Positions 34,061 through 44,905 of a stretch of DNA of 64,000 nt are shown piece by piece. Every line of letters begins with the position of its first letter. The stretch's first letter is position 1. A model generated the notes under the pieces. It made no database searches. It was not told the origin of the DNA and saw only the letters and a program-made list of their open reading frames with translations. The translations under genes were made by a program, and so were the position numbers. This DNA comes from Bidens hawaiensis (taxonomy: Eukaryota; Streptophyta; Magnoliopsida; Asterales; Asteraceae): contig JAIQDT010000192.1 in the NCBI GenBank assembly GCA_021521415.1, forward strand, positions 2,294,001-2,358,000, written 5' to 3'.

Positions 34061-34391
34061 TGTTCTTGAGTTTTTTAACCAAGGAAAGAAAAGGAAAGAA
34101 GAAGGAAGGATAAGAAAGGGAAGGGAAGGGAAATTTTTTTTTTAATTAGGTGTGTTTTTGAGTTGGAAGGAAGTTAGAGGAAAGGAAAGGATAACTATGT
34201 TAAAAAATAGTTATCCTTAGTAATCATCTCATTTTTTGGAAGATAACTTATTGAGAAAATACATTAATTTAATCCATCCTAACTCCTCCTACTCTTTTAC
34301 TTTCCATCCTAAAAAATATTCAAGAACACCCATTTTTTTAATTATCCTTAGTTTTCCTTTCCTTTCCATCCTTTAAAAAAACTCAAGAACA
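34061..34391. mobile_element. TGTTCTTGAG MITE family, copy B
   Basis: Starts TGTTCTTGAGTTTTTTAACC and ends AAAAAACTCAAGAACA, with the same nested inner repeats and the same ATAGTTATCCTTAGTAATCA centre as copy A, at nearly the same length. The two copies are similar along their whole length. Confidence 0.78.
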
Positions 34392-34396
34392 GGGCG

Positions 34397-35115
34397 ACTT
34401 GGAAAACTCAACCCGACCCGTGATATAACCGACCCGACCCGATACCCGAATTATCATAAATTAAAAGACCGACTACTTGACCGATGTAGAACATCAGGTA
34501 TCGGTCTTGAATCTGGTCGGGTATCGGTTGTTTTCAAAAATGACCAAGACCGATGATTTCAGTTCAATTCAGTGATGTAACTCTTTCAATCTATGGTATT
34601 TCAATTCAGTCACAGACATCACCACACATGCAATGATCTTTGGCTGCAATTCAATTGCAAAGACTCTTCAAGCAATCACAAACAACTATTCAACAGGTAA
34701 AATTTCTTAAGCCTATGTTGAATTTGATCTATGATTATTCTTTTTTACTTGATTACACATTGTGATTTCTCAATTTTGGACAAAACCTGATCAATAGGTT
34801 TAACTAATTGTTTGATTTAGCATGCACTCCAAATGTTCGATGAAATGTCTTAATGAAAACGTGTTTGATAATTGTTGTTTCCTGAATATTTGATTAACAA
34901 TAATTATGGGTTTTTTTTAATGAAAACGGTCCTCGGGTTTTTTTGGGTCTTCATGGGTAAAGGACGTAACCCGACCCGATACCCGATTTGAGGCTATTTC
35001 TAAGACCGATTTTGGGAGTCTTTAATTAGGGTCGGGTCGGTATCATGTTATTTAGGGCCAGTTCTTCGGGTTTTTTCGGGTCGGACCTAGTTATGCACAC
35101 CCCTAGTTCAAACCA
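34397..35115. other. Composite repeat with GACCCGACCCGATACCCGA words
   Basis: The phrase GACCCGACCCGATACCCGA occurs at about 34433 and again near 34968. The right side ends GTTATGCACACCCCTAG, which looks like a hAT-type MITE end, but a matching left end was not found. No coding sequence. Confidence 0.35.
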
Positions 35116-35322
35116 TTTGTTGTTGCGTTAGTGGCATCATCCATAATGGCCCGTTATCGGCCAGAGCACACATTTCTTTTTTTTTGTTTGTTTGGTTTTG
35201 TTTTTTCCTTTTCTTTTTCTCGCAATTTTTTTGTTCGTTTTAAATATGTTAATGTGTTGTTCTTTGGCTTGAATTCATGCCAGTTCACAATCGCAACGCG
35301 TGTGTTTTGTTTTTTTTAATAG

Positions 35323-35947
35323 AGGCATTTACATATATCTTATTCATAAGTTCTCTTATTACATATTTACTCATCTTTTTAAAATTCAATTACATATTTT
35401 TCCTCTCTAAACCACATAAATTACATATCTCCCAATTTGATTAAAGTTAATTAACTAATGACTGTTTTACCTTAATGAATTAATTAAACTATTTACATAT
35501 ATCCCTTCTTAAAAGCAACAATTACATATATTCCCAATTTATATCCAAATCGAGTCGGTGTTAAACACAAACATATCAAAACTGGTAAATTCAAATGGAG
35601 TCGATTTTTTTAATCATTATCAAATTAAAATGTATTCTTTATAGAATTTATAGGTTGAATATTTCAGACATTGGTTGCATATGAACATATTTTATCACAT
35701 CACATTTTATAAAACAAATATTATTTTAACAAAATATCAATATATACTAAACAAGTCCCAGATTTAGCTCATTATGGTACCATAAAATCATGCCAAAAAG
35801 CAATCTCCAACAATATACGTAATAAAGAAAAAGAATTGTTCTCGTTTGAATTAAGGTATTGTAAATTGAAAGGGAAATTGGATATCAAAAATGGAAATAA
35901 TATGTAATTAAGAGGCTTAATAGGAGAATATATGTAAAAATCCCTTT
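35323..35947. mobile_element. AT-rich MITE with long degenerate terminal inverted repeats
   Basis: The left end (GAGGCATTTACATATATCTT...CTCTTATTACATAT) matches the complement of the right end (ATATGTAATTAAGAG...GAATATATGTAAAAATCCC) over about 45 bp. The interior repeats ATTACATAT with short spacers. Long TIRs suggest a MULE-like MITE. A 9-bp duplication could not be recognised. Confidence 0.55.
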
Positions 35948-36397
35948 TTGTGACGAAGTTATTTTTTGCTTACTAAACTATCAGCCCAGCGCTTTATTCT
36001 CAACACAAAACACATGTTTTTTTTACTTCCAAAAATGTTTCTTTCCTATATAAAGCAGAGTAGAATATTTATAATAATAATAAAAAAAAAACAGCATCAT
36101 AACTATTACTTTCATAAAGCATATCCAAACACCCCGTGTATTATATAACCAAATCCATTAGGGATACTGTTTTGTCTACATTTTGGCCATGCCAAAATAT
36201 CACTTCCTAACAATTTCTTACCACTTCTAACCAAAATGCTTGCACGATCAAAGACTTTTTCCTTTCTTAACAAATACACCACCCGATCCGAATCAAGCAA
36301 TCAACCAAGTGATTTTGTTTCTTGAAACCAATAAACTTCAAGATTTCTTCATAATATATACAATCTACACTCTTAACCATCCATAAACCAAACCGAT

Positions 36398-38024
36398 CTA
36401 AACACCATTACCTGACCAACCAACTGGTGCAGACAAACTATGTGCAGCCTGCGGAACCATGCAATGCTGTTGCCACTGGTTCACACCTTCACAACCGCTC
36501 GCTGAACCAAACCCGTTATTGTGAACCTGTTGCGGGTTATCATCACCTTCAACATCCATGTCATCAGCATCCATCATCTCAGATACTTCGTGTGCGATAT
36601 TCTCCACTTCCGCCATTAATTGGTGGTTTGAATGCATTGGTACCCATGGCACAACCGCCAAACTTCCATTGTTATGATCATCATTATCATTATTGTTCTC
36701 CTGCTTTTCATTTATTCCGTTTAAAGATTCAAGGGCTTGTGATCGATTCGACCAGAACATTCGATCTGCACACAAGATAAGAAGATTAATCATCACTCGA
36801 ATGCAAGATGTTGGTTTTAAGATATGGAGTTACAAACTTACTTTTGAACCCTGAAAGGAAGTCTGAATTAACAGTGAATGAGAACGGGGATCGCGATTGC
36901 AATAAAGGGACGTTGTTAACGGGATCATATAGAACAATTGCCCTCTCTTCATTCACAGGGAGAATATGACTCAAATCATCAACAATTGTTTGTGAGGGTT
37001 CCGGTTGTGCAAATGTCACTGGATTCACCATCTCTTCTTCCTCGATAATTGGAGGTAACTCGGCATCCTAACAATAAGTTTAAATTCTGTTGTCAGTTAC
37101 AAGTTAGAACCCTAAAATCCACTATCTGTTTGATGCATCAATCAAAGATAAAATATTCAAACAATTTCACGAAGGAATGATTGGCCATAATGATTCAGAA
37201 TTCACTACAAAAGCTCATATAAACCTCCAATCGAAAATTTCGGTTAGACAATCGAATCTCAATACGAACTAATTTAACGAATTATTGAACAAAACGACTA
37301 AAAAATCACCACTAAAACCCGTACATAACTCTAATTATGCACAAATTCAACAAAATTCTGAAGATCTATCAATCGAGCGGTAGATTATCCAAATTGTGCA
37401 AAATAATGCCGATCAAAGTTAGACATCTTAAGCATTTTACAGCAGACGGGGATCAAAATCACAATTACACACGCAGACGTTTACATGTTGCGTATGTTAG
37501 TAAAAACCCTAAAATCACCATCTGTTTGATTCAAATTAATTTCAGTTAATTTCTAGATTAAAGTCCTGCTACATAACTAATTTTACGAATTGTTAAAACA
37601 TATTAAGAAATCACTGCAGAGGTTCATACAAACATACAATCGATAACTCTAGGCTTTGGTTACACAATTCAACCTCCATACGAACTGAACTGGAATTATT
37701 GAATAAAACAACTGCAAAATCACTATATACAAACTTCCAATCGAAAATTCTAATGTTCAATTATCAAAATCCAATTTCTAACCTAAATTCAACAAGTACC
37801 TAAGAATCCACCATTCAAGGTTTATATTATCAAATTCGTTCAATAATTCTATTAATGAAACAACGATCACAATTACACACGCAGACACATATATTATTAT
37901 TATTATTATTACGTACCAGACGGCGCATTTTAGTGGCTGGAGAAGCAAGCGAGAAGTCATCGTTGGCTTGTTCCAGATTCTTCCTCTTCAAATTAGCCGG
38001 ATAATAGTAATATTCTTCTTCCAT
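36398..38024 (-). CDS. Conserved plant protein of unknown function, 3 exons, 233 aa
   Basis: Exons on the minus strand: 38024-37917 (MEEEYYYYPANLKRKN...KMRRL), 37067-36842 and 36765-36398, joined in consistent phase at GT-AG sites (702 nt). Exon 2 reads DAELPPIIEEE, then NEERAIVLYDPVNNVPLLQS and FTVNSDFLSGFK. Exon 3 reads MFWSNRSQALESL, an Asn/Asp-rich run, SLAVVPWVP and an acidic stretch MMDADDMDVEGDD. The KRKN and KMRRL patches could serve nuclear import. No enzyme domain or membrane segment is seen. The pattern ERAIVLY...LAVVPWVP...MDV recalls a small uncharacterised plant family, from memory only. A LINE ends about 170 bp upstream of the ATG on the same strand, so the promoter is short or LINE-derived. 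Confidence 0.75.
37068..37916 (-). repeat. Intron 1 with internal imperfect duplications
   Basis: Phrases such as CCAATCGAAAATT, ACAATCGATAACT and CAATACGAACTNAAT recur at about 37220, 37630 and 37735. ACCCTAAAATC(C)ACYATCTGTTTGAT recurs at about 37110 and 37505. This suggests an ancient duplication of about 400 bp inside the intron. An (ATT)n run lies at 37891-37909, next to the donor. Confidence 0.5.
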
Positions 38025-38194
38025 TATTATTGGATGAAAAATGAAGATCTGATACGAAGAGAGAGGAGAGGGGGTGATACCAGAATAATGTTTGTTTGGT
38101 ATTAATTGGTGGAAGGAAGTGTGTAGGGTTTTGTGATTGTGCTCGGGATGACTCTAGATGTCTCCGGAACCTGACTCTCGTTGCCCCCATTCAC

Positions 38195-40260
38195 TTTTTT
38201 TTTTTTTTAAACCAACTACAATATACAGAAACATAGGTATTACATCAATATAGCAGGTAGGCGGGCAACAAGCTGCGCCGCAACCCCTTTTTGAATTGCA
38301 AACCCTAACCTACTAAAGACATATCCCAGCTCGCCTTAAGATGTCCCAAAGAACGTCCCGCACCCAATCATGTCGGTATTTGAACCCAGGCATCTCCTTG
38401 CAATGAACCGCATGCTCTCCGAATTTATATTAAGTTGCAGCCCCAATGATGGCCCTTCCGAGTTGATAATGTCTAGGGCTTTAGCGACTTCGTTGGCACC
38501 ACCAATAATAGTCCCATCATCCAAGTACCAAGCATGAAATGGGAGGTTACAGTCATTTTGTACCCGGAGAACAAGAGGGTGTAATGCTAAGGCAAAGAGG
38601 AGGGGCCCAAGGGGGTCTCCCTGCTGAACCCTAGTAGTAGCCCCTATACAGTCATCACCAACATACAACCTAGCCGGCTGGGCATAAAGGAACTGGACCC
38701 ATAGATAGATAGACGGGCAATGATGATGAACCTCCCGGAGAAGGGCTGTGCGGTCGACCATATTGAAAGCGTTGGAGAAGTCCACGGTAAGCATAGCTAA
38801 AGAGCCGTCTGCGTGAAAGGAGTTAAGAAACCGGTTCGCGCTGTGAAGCACCGCCTCTGCCCCATTAGGGGTCCCCACCCCAAACTGAAAGTCCCCTAAA
38901 TACTGAGTCATTTCCTTCCCAACCATCTTCATAGCCACTTTAGAAACCAACCTACGCCAGATAGCCCCCACAGCAATGGGCCGAATTCCATTATCCGACT
39001 TTAATAAAGGGGTAAGGGGGCCGAAGCAATAAACTCAGCGAGCACCTTGGGGCACAGACCCCCTAGCCATAAGTTGACGACTTCAGGATGGCTGAGAGCA
39101 TACCCATGGAAGTCACTGATCCCTCAACAAGTGTTGCGCCCGCATCCCGTCTCTTCCGCATGAGGTCCCTTTAGGAAATGATCGGATACATCTAAGCACA
39201 CAGTCCCCATCCACAGAGAGAGTAGGCAGGGCGACAGAGCTAGAAGGCAAGGACGGAGGCGGCACCACTGGGTGTTTATCAATGAGGGCTTTCATGGTTG
39301 TATCTCCGAGAGGGACAACCCCACTTGAGCATAATACCTTGACTGCAGCTGTGAAATGACCATCCCTGACTTTCCTGAGACATTGTTTAATATTGAGGCT
39401 GTTTTCAGAACCCTCCTTCCCTCCCACCTCTCTTTTAGAAAAAGTGCTCCCCCCACGTTATCAAAGAGAGAAAGAACCAAGTCAGCAAAACCAGATCCAT
39501 CTTTCCACACCGCAAGTGCTTACTGAATGCTACTACATTGCACAGACTTTCGATTCCCTGACCTGCGTTCCTGCCTAGCGGAAGGTTTCACCACCCTTAA
39601 AGTACAACGCGACAACAATAGTAATTTGACCCAATTCTCAATCGAGCCTGGTGAATCCACTACCTTACATAAAGCGCATGCCAAAGTCTGAGCAAACGCC
39701 AAACGACAACTTGGGGGGATGCTCTTAACCGTTTGAATGGGAAGGGAGAAAACCCGTTCCAAAAGGGATACATCCCCAACCACTCCTACAGATGGACCTG
39801 GGTCCCTATCCACAGACACACGATTAGGTTTCTGGATCCCAACGATGAATTCTCCAGCATCTCCAGAATCCACAGAAAAAGAATAGACACCATCAGCATG
39901 CTTGCACCCCCTGCTAAGGGCATGCAACGTCATGCACCTCCCACATAACCATTTATCCCCCGCCCGAAGGGCTTCCCCAACATCTATAAAAAGGTCCAAA
40001 TCCTTAGAGATAGCGTCTTTTAAAAGGTTCTTCCGAGTATCCGTTTTGAAATGGGTACTTTGCATGTGCTCAAGTAGGCGGAAAAACCCCGAGGACCCAG
40101 GTCTACCATCCTTACACTCGTGGAAATGCTTAAAGGGGCATGGCCTTAAACCGTAAGTGGAGCTAGGACCAAGCCCTCCTGTATTTACGTTTCGAATTCT
40201 TTTTATGGTAGCCATGTACACACGAGAACAGAAAACAAACAAATCACAAAAGACACCGGA
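38195..40260 (-). pseudogene. LINE-like retroelement with N-terminal zinc-finger-like domain and YLDD reverse transcriptase
   Basis: Read on the minus strand. ORF pieces 40242-39520 carry CPFKHFHECKDG...FRLLEHMQSTHF (zinc-finger-like), CGRCMTLHALSRGC and a conserved helical region. 39427-39113 ends FPKGTSCGRDGMRAQHLL (RT motif 0/1 region). 38971-38336 has VDFSNAFNMVDR (motif A), GVQQGDPLGPLLFALAL-like text (RVQQGDPLGP), and catalytic YLDDGT. The text then jumps to the extreme C-terminus GFAIQKGVAAQLVARLPA (about 38330-38260) and a poly(A) tail (T run 38195-38207). Compared with the copy at 20.5 kb, the stretch between RT and C-terminus is deleted. Stops and frameshifts separate the pieces. 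It is a LINE by its A tail and RT type; the exact clade is not assigned. Confidence 0.78.
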
Positions 40261-41764
40261 CCCCTAAAGACCCCGACTCGAGATGAGTTAGAGCAAGAAT
40301 CAAAGACCAAACCCCTCACACTCGAAGGAGGGGAGCAACTACGGGTTGCTCACCCCCCCATCTAGCACCTCACAACGACCGCTAAGGCATAAGAGGAGGA
40401 AGGTATAACTCCAAAACAAAGCAAAATGGGTAGAACTCCAACTCAAAATACCCCCTTAAGCACCCAAAAGGAAAATAGAAAGAACAAGAGTGAAAAATCA
40501 AGAAGTTTGGTTGAGGCAAAAGGTCGAATAGTTGGTGTGCATGACAGAAAAAGGTAATTTAAGTTAGATTTTGGGGTTTCAGTGAGATCAGGAAACTGAT
40601 GACAGGAGAAAAATAATAATAAGAATAGTTGGAATAAAGCAACCTGGAAGAATATTACGTGGCCAATATTTATACTCATACTGTTGATTGTTCAAAGATA
40701 AAAACTCATACACCCCTTGAAAGTTGAAACCATCGTTACTTTTAGTGGAACTTGATCCCCAAATACTATTACTGTTATTTTATATCATACAAAACCATAC
40801 TTAACCGTTTACTAATAAAAATAAATTCATAATTACACATAACCCTTTATCATTGATTTATCCAAACCACACATCTAAAAATTTTAACTTTCCCTCAAAC
40901 CAAACTATATACTAATGAATGATTCATTCTAACAACTTCATTAAAACATGTTAATAATCAGAAACATAATCAGAATCGTGTTGTTACACCACCTTACACC
41001 ATTCATCGTTTGCACAATAAGTGGGGTCTCCCTACACTTTTGTTTTGAGGGTTGAATATGTGGATGACGTGTTGATAGGAAAAAAGTTAAATCTGTTTCG
41101 TATTCGTATTATTGTTTAAAATCCAAACTTGTATATTTAATTTTTTTGTTTAACAAACTAATATGTATACGCGATGCTCGCGGGTATGTCGGCTAACCAA
41201 ATAATTAGTTATCTGGTAAATACTCAGTACCTATTGGATTGAATACGAGACATAATTTGACAGTCTGGTATTAGACAAAGAACACACATCACATTTCAAT
41301 ATCAACTATGTTTTCCTTTTCCTTTTTTCTTTTTTTTTTCATAGTGGGCTAGGGCTACTGGGCTACAACCTCAAATAAAGTTATAAAATAGTGGATCAAA
41401 CAAATAGTTAAGCCCATGTATTCCTTAACCACAGTACTTCATGACCCATCTGAATGTTACAAATCTAATATTGATATCATATTTATGCATCATCCGTTGA
41501 CCCAACAACTATAACTAGTTAACTAAATGCTCTAAAATAAACATAATAATTCTATAGTAATAAGTGATTAATGCTTTCAAAACTAATTAAGTGTTCATTC
41601 CCATAATCAGATTATAAGTCACACCACATTAATTGTTTACACCCATTTGATTTCAATTCATAGAAATATTACATCTGAAAGAATCACAAACAAAATAGTT
41701 TGCTACCAATTAATAATGGTCTAAGCTGTAGACATGATAAACATCATAAACATGATCATGATGA
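40261..41764. other. LINE 5' region and intergenic sequence
   Basis: 40261-40440 may be the LINE 5' UTR. The 78-codon hydrophobic frame at 40443-40679 has no support. The remainder is AT-rich with nothing recognisable. Confidence 0.35.
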
Positions 41765-42333
41765 TCATCTTACTAAGCCAACACAACGACTCATGTTCTT
41801 ATTGCCAAACCTCCTGTTTCCGCCTTCGTACTTAGGAGCCAAACCCAACCTTATCATGTCATGCACCTCGATCACCTGCACTCTTCGTTGTCTCTTGCGG
41901 TTTTCTAATTCCTCGTAACTTTCACGCATCTTTCTTTTTGCGGCTTCAAGTTTCCGATCTTCAACCCTTAGTTCCTTGTCCAAACTAGTCTTCGACGGAC
42001 CAACAACAGATTTTGTGGGATTTTGCATCTTCCTGGTTTCAACAGTAGTATTCTTATGGTCTTTTTCCACAACTGTTGATGGTTTGTTAATCTTGACTTC
42101 TTTCTCTAACACAACCGTCCCTAATCGTCTCCTGTTAAGCTGCCTCTTTATTAAATCAACCGCACGCTTTGGTCTTTGATCAGTAGTAATATTATTAGTC
42201 TTTCTTGGCACCGCCACCGGTGGTTTTCCTCCTCCTTGTTTGCTCGTTGGCACGGTCGTTGGTTTCTCGATGATCGGTGGACCAATCTTTCTTGGCACCA
42301 CCGGTTCTTCTTGTGGACAAACTGCAGGCATGA

Positions 42334-42372
<39 letters not shown>

Positions 42373-42684
42373 CCATCCAGTCGTCAACAATAAGTCTCCA
42401 TGCACGGATGAGGCTTCTTGCGGCATGCCTAACATCTTTGGATGAATGATGACGAAGTCCGCTAACAGTCACTCCGATCTTCGATGCTTCAAGAACCTTC
42501 ATAGACACCGCCATTTGCTTTAGCTTCAACAACAAGTCACACAAGATGACGCCTTCAGATACATTATACCCACTATCAAGATGTCGGCTTTGATTCTTGA
42601 AACCTCGGCAATCGTTCTAGTTTCTTTTTGTGTTTCTTGAACGCGATCAAGAACGGCTTTAACCCTAATAAACTCCGAACCCAT
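41765..42684 (-). pseudogene. TFIIS N-terminal domain (MED26-like) gene with a 1-bp frameshift
   Basis: Minus-strand frame from ATG 42684 reads MGSEFIRVKAVLDRVQETQ...RIKAD and breaks at about 42580, where the duplicate at 44.8 kb has one more A. Downstream, in the other frame, come LDSGYNVSEGVILCDLLLKL, the TFIIS-N helices (VLEASKIGVTVSGLRHHSSKD, ARSLIRAWRLIVDDW), a 12-Asn run encoded by (ATT)n, a basic proline-rich region and a Lys/Arg-rich coiled C-terminus (RKLEAAKRKMRESYEEL). Such domains in plant MED26-type proteins and elongation factors bind the transcription machinery in the nucleus. Without the frameshift the frame spans about 306 codons. It could be an annotation-level sequencing error rather than a true lesion. 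Confidence 0.7.
42335..42371. repeat. (ATT)n microsatellite within coding sequence (poly-Asn)
   Basis: A run of 12 ATT units (AAT on the minus strand) encodes 12 asparagines just after the TFIIS-N domain. Confidence 0.9.
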
Positions 42685-42959
42685 TTGTCGATCGATATGA
42701 TTTCAAGAATTTTAAATTGAGGAGAATGAAAAAGTAGCAGTAGCTATTTGTTATTTGTTTGTTTGTTTTTACGTTGTGACGGTGTGTGGAGATGCATATA
42801 TATAATTATGGAAACTCAAGGGTTACAAGTTGCTATAATCTCGGACTCGAGATGGATATTCAAATCAAACCGTTTGAAGTTATTTTAAATGATCAATTCC
42901 TAAAATAAGTTATTTCAAATGATATCACAATCATTGCTTATGAGTCGGTAATAATTACT

Positions 42960-43108
42960 TTTTAAGATACTCACTAATACATTCTGTTAATTTTTATTTT
43001 GAACCAAGAAAACCCTCCACTTTAAGTTTTTTTTTATTTTAAGATACTCACTAATACATTCTGTTAATTTTTATTTTGAACCAAGAAAACCCTCCACTTT
43101 AAGCTTTT
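42960..43108. repeat. Tandem duplication, period 77 bp
   Basis: Two near-identical copies start AAGATACTCACTAATACATT at 42964 and 43041. They differ mainly in the length of the T run at the end. Confidence 0.9.
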
Positions 43109-43880
43109 TTTACAATAAAAGAAAAAAAAACTATTATCAATATAGAGTTTTTGGGTATTTACCAAGTACATAATGGTGTATAATGATCCAAATTTAATCT
43201 TTCAGGTCACACCATTAGAGCACCAACAACACTAGATCTCTACAAACCACTGTATCAACGCTAAATTAGATTCTAAACTTTTCTTAAAAACTCACTTTCT
43301 TCTACAACACCAAACATTCACAAATTATACAACATTTATTTTACAAGCAGTTGCATTAAATAAAGTTGCATTAGACCTAACATAAGATTTTTGTTACATA
43401 ATGCAATTATTTCTTTTAAATGCAAGCTTTTTAAGACATAACACTTTAAAAAAAACAAGTTGCTAGGGAGGAGTGTGGAATTTAAACAGTAATAAAATGT
43501 TTTGATAAATTAATTAAACTAGGATATTTGCCACACTCACCACGGTATATGTTTCCTACTTGTTTAGTTTCATCACACTTTCACGTAAAAATAAAATTGT
43601 AATAAGCCTAATTATTAACTTGTCTAAATAATACAAGACAAAAAACCCTAAAAGTAATTAACATATGAAATTCCAAGATAAAAAATGGTGAAGTTAAATA
43701 TGAAAGAATGTTAGTTAGATGATAAAAGAAAAAAAAATATTGAAAAGATATATAGCAACACACATTTAGTTAACACTAGTTTTGCACCCATTGTCTTGCA
43801 TTAGAATGCATTTAGTTAGGCTAAGGGGTATATATCAGTGGGCAACCCTCATTAGGCTAAGGGGTATATATCAGTGGGTA
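43109..43880. other. Intergenic, no gene supported
   Basis: AT-rich. A 26-bp phrase beginning TAGGCTAAGGGGTATATATC occurs twice (about 43817 and 43852). Confidence 0.4.
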
Positions 43881-43899
43881 TATACCAAGGCTAGTTCCT

Positions 43900-44550
43900 T
43901 ATGCAAAACGGGCAAGCAGAGTCAAAAGGAAAGGGCTGGAAAGTGATGAAAATATAACCATATTCGAATCGGGTCCTTAGGAGACTTGAATCAAAGGAAT
44001 GTAATCGAATCAAATGGGGAAGTGATCGAATCGAATGTGTGATTCGATTCGAATAGAAAGTCCATTCGAATAGAATCTACCATTCGAATAGAAAGTCCAT
44101 TCGATTAGAAAGTCCATTCGAATAGAAAGTCCATTCGAATAGAATCTACCATTCGAATAGAAAGTCCATTCGAATAGCAAGTCCGTTCGAATGGGATCTG
44201 CCATTCGAATAGAACTGAGGATTCGATTAGAATAGCCCAGACTTAGAAGTTTCTGATGAAACCTTAATGATATGGGTGGATTTAGTTAATTGATACGTGT
44301 AAGTGTTATACAGTTAGCTGAGCCCAGTTAAAGAAATGAATTACTATAAATTCAGAAAGAAACATGACCCATGTGAGTTTCTAGCCCCTTTTCTCTGTTA
44401 TGTTATTCAGGGCTGTGTGCATACTCTTATGTGTTAGTTAATACATTTACCTTAAGTGGTAAGTGTATGCTATATGAATGTCTTATGAAAGATACATGAA
44501 TGATATTGAACGAATGTATAAAAGGTTAGGAGTATATATGTTGATGTTTA
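43900..44550 (+). repeat. Diverged fragment of a Tekay-family LTR with a different subrepeat array
   Basis: 44305-44480 matches the gypsy LTR at 7400-7560: GTGAGTTTCTAGCCCC, TGTTATGTT, GGGCTGTGTGCATACT, TTAAGTGGTAAGTGTATGC. In the place where that LTR carries GAGTTCTCGGT repeats, this copy has about ten copies of a 17-19 bp unit with CCATTCGAATAGAA (44030-44220). The right side dissolves into a (TA)n run at 44556-44607. Confidence 0.65.
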
Positions 44551-44608
<58 letters not shown>

Positions 44609-44615
44609 TCTATAA

Positions 44616-44905
44616 GTCTCCATGCACGAACGAGGCTTCTTGCGGCATGCCTAACATCTTTGGATGCGTGATGACGAAGTCCGCTAACAGTCACTCCGAT
44701 CTTCGATACTTCAAGAACCTTCATATACACCGCCATTTGCTTTAGCTTCAACAACAAGTCACACAAGATGACGCCTTCAGATACATTATACCCACTATCA
44801 AGAATGTCGGCTTTGATTCTTGAAACCTCTGCGATCGTTCTTGTTTCTTCTTGTGTTTCTTGAATGCGATCAAGCATGGCTTAACCCTAATGAACTCCGA
44901 ACTCA
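44616..44905 (-). pseudogene. Partial duplicate of the MED26-like gene
   Basis: Repeats 42684-42393 with few changes: MSSEFIRVK, then a 1-bp deletion (TTAAGCC versus TTAAAGCC), MLDRIQETQEETRTIAEVSR, then LDSGYNVSEGVILCDLLLKL and GLRHHASKDVRHAARSLV, ending AWRLID where the (TA)n run starts. The promoter side is also duplicated (44906-45160 versus 42685-42900, sharing TGTGACGGTGTGTGGAGAT and GGACTCGAGAT). It lacks all C-terminal sequence. Confidence 0.85.

Noticed and set aside
40443..40679. 78-codon hydrophobic frame resembling a membrane peptide
   Set aside because: AT-rich sequence easily gives Phe/Leu-rich frames; no start context, homologue or gene structure was seen.
42151..42449. Plus- and minus-strand frames with poly-Ile or poly-Leu runs
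   Set aside because: Frame shadows of the (ATT)n run in the MED26-like coding sequence.
44010..44204. Minus-strand frame of repeated FYSNGRFYSNG units
   Set aside because: Translation of the CCATTCGAATAGAA array in the LTR fragment, not a protein gene.
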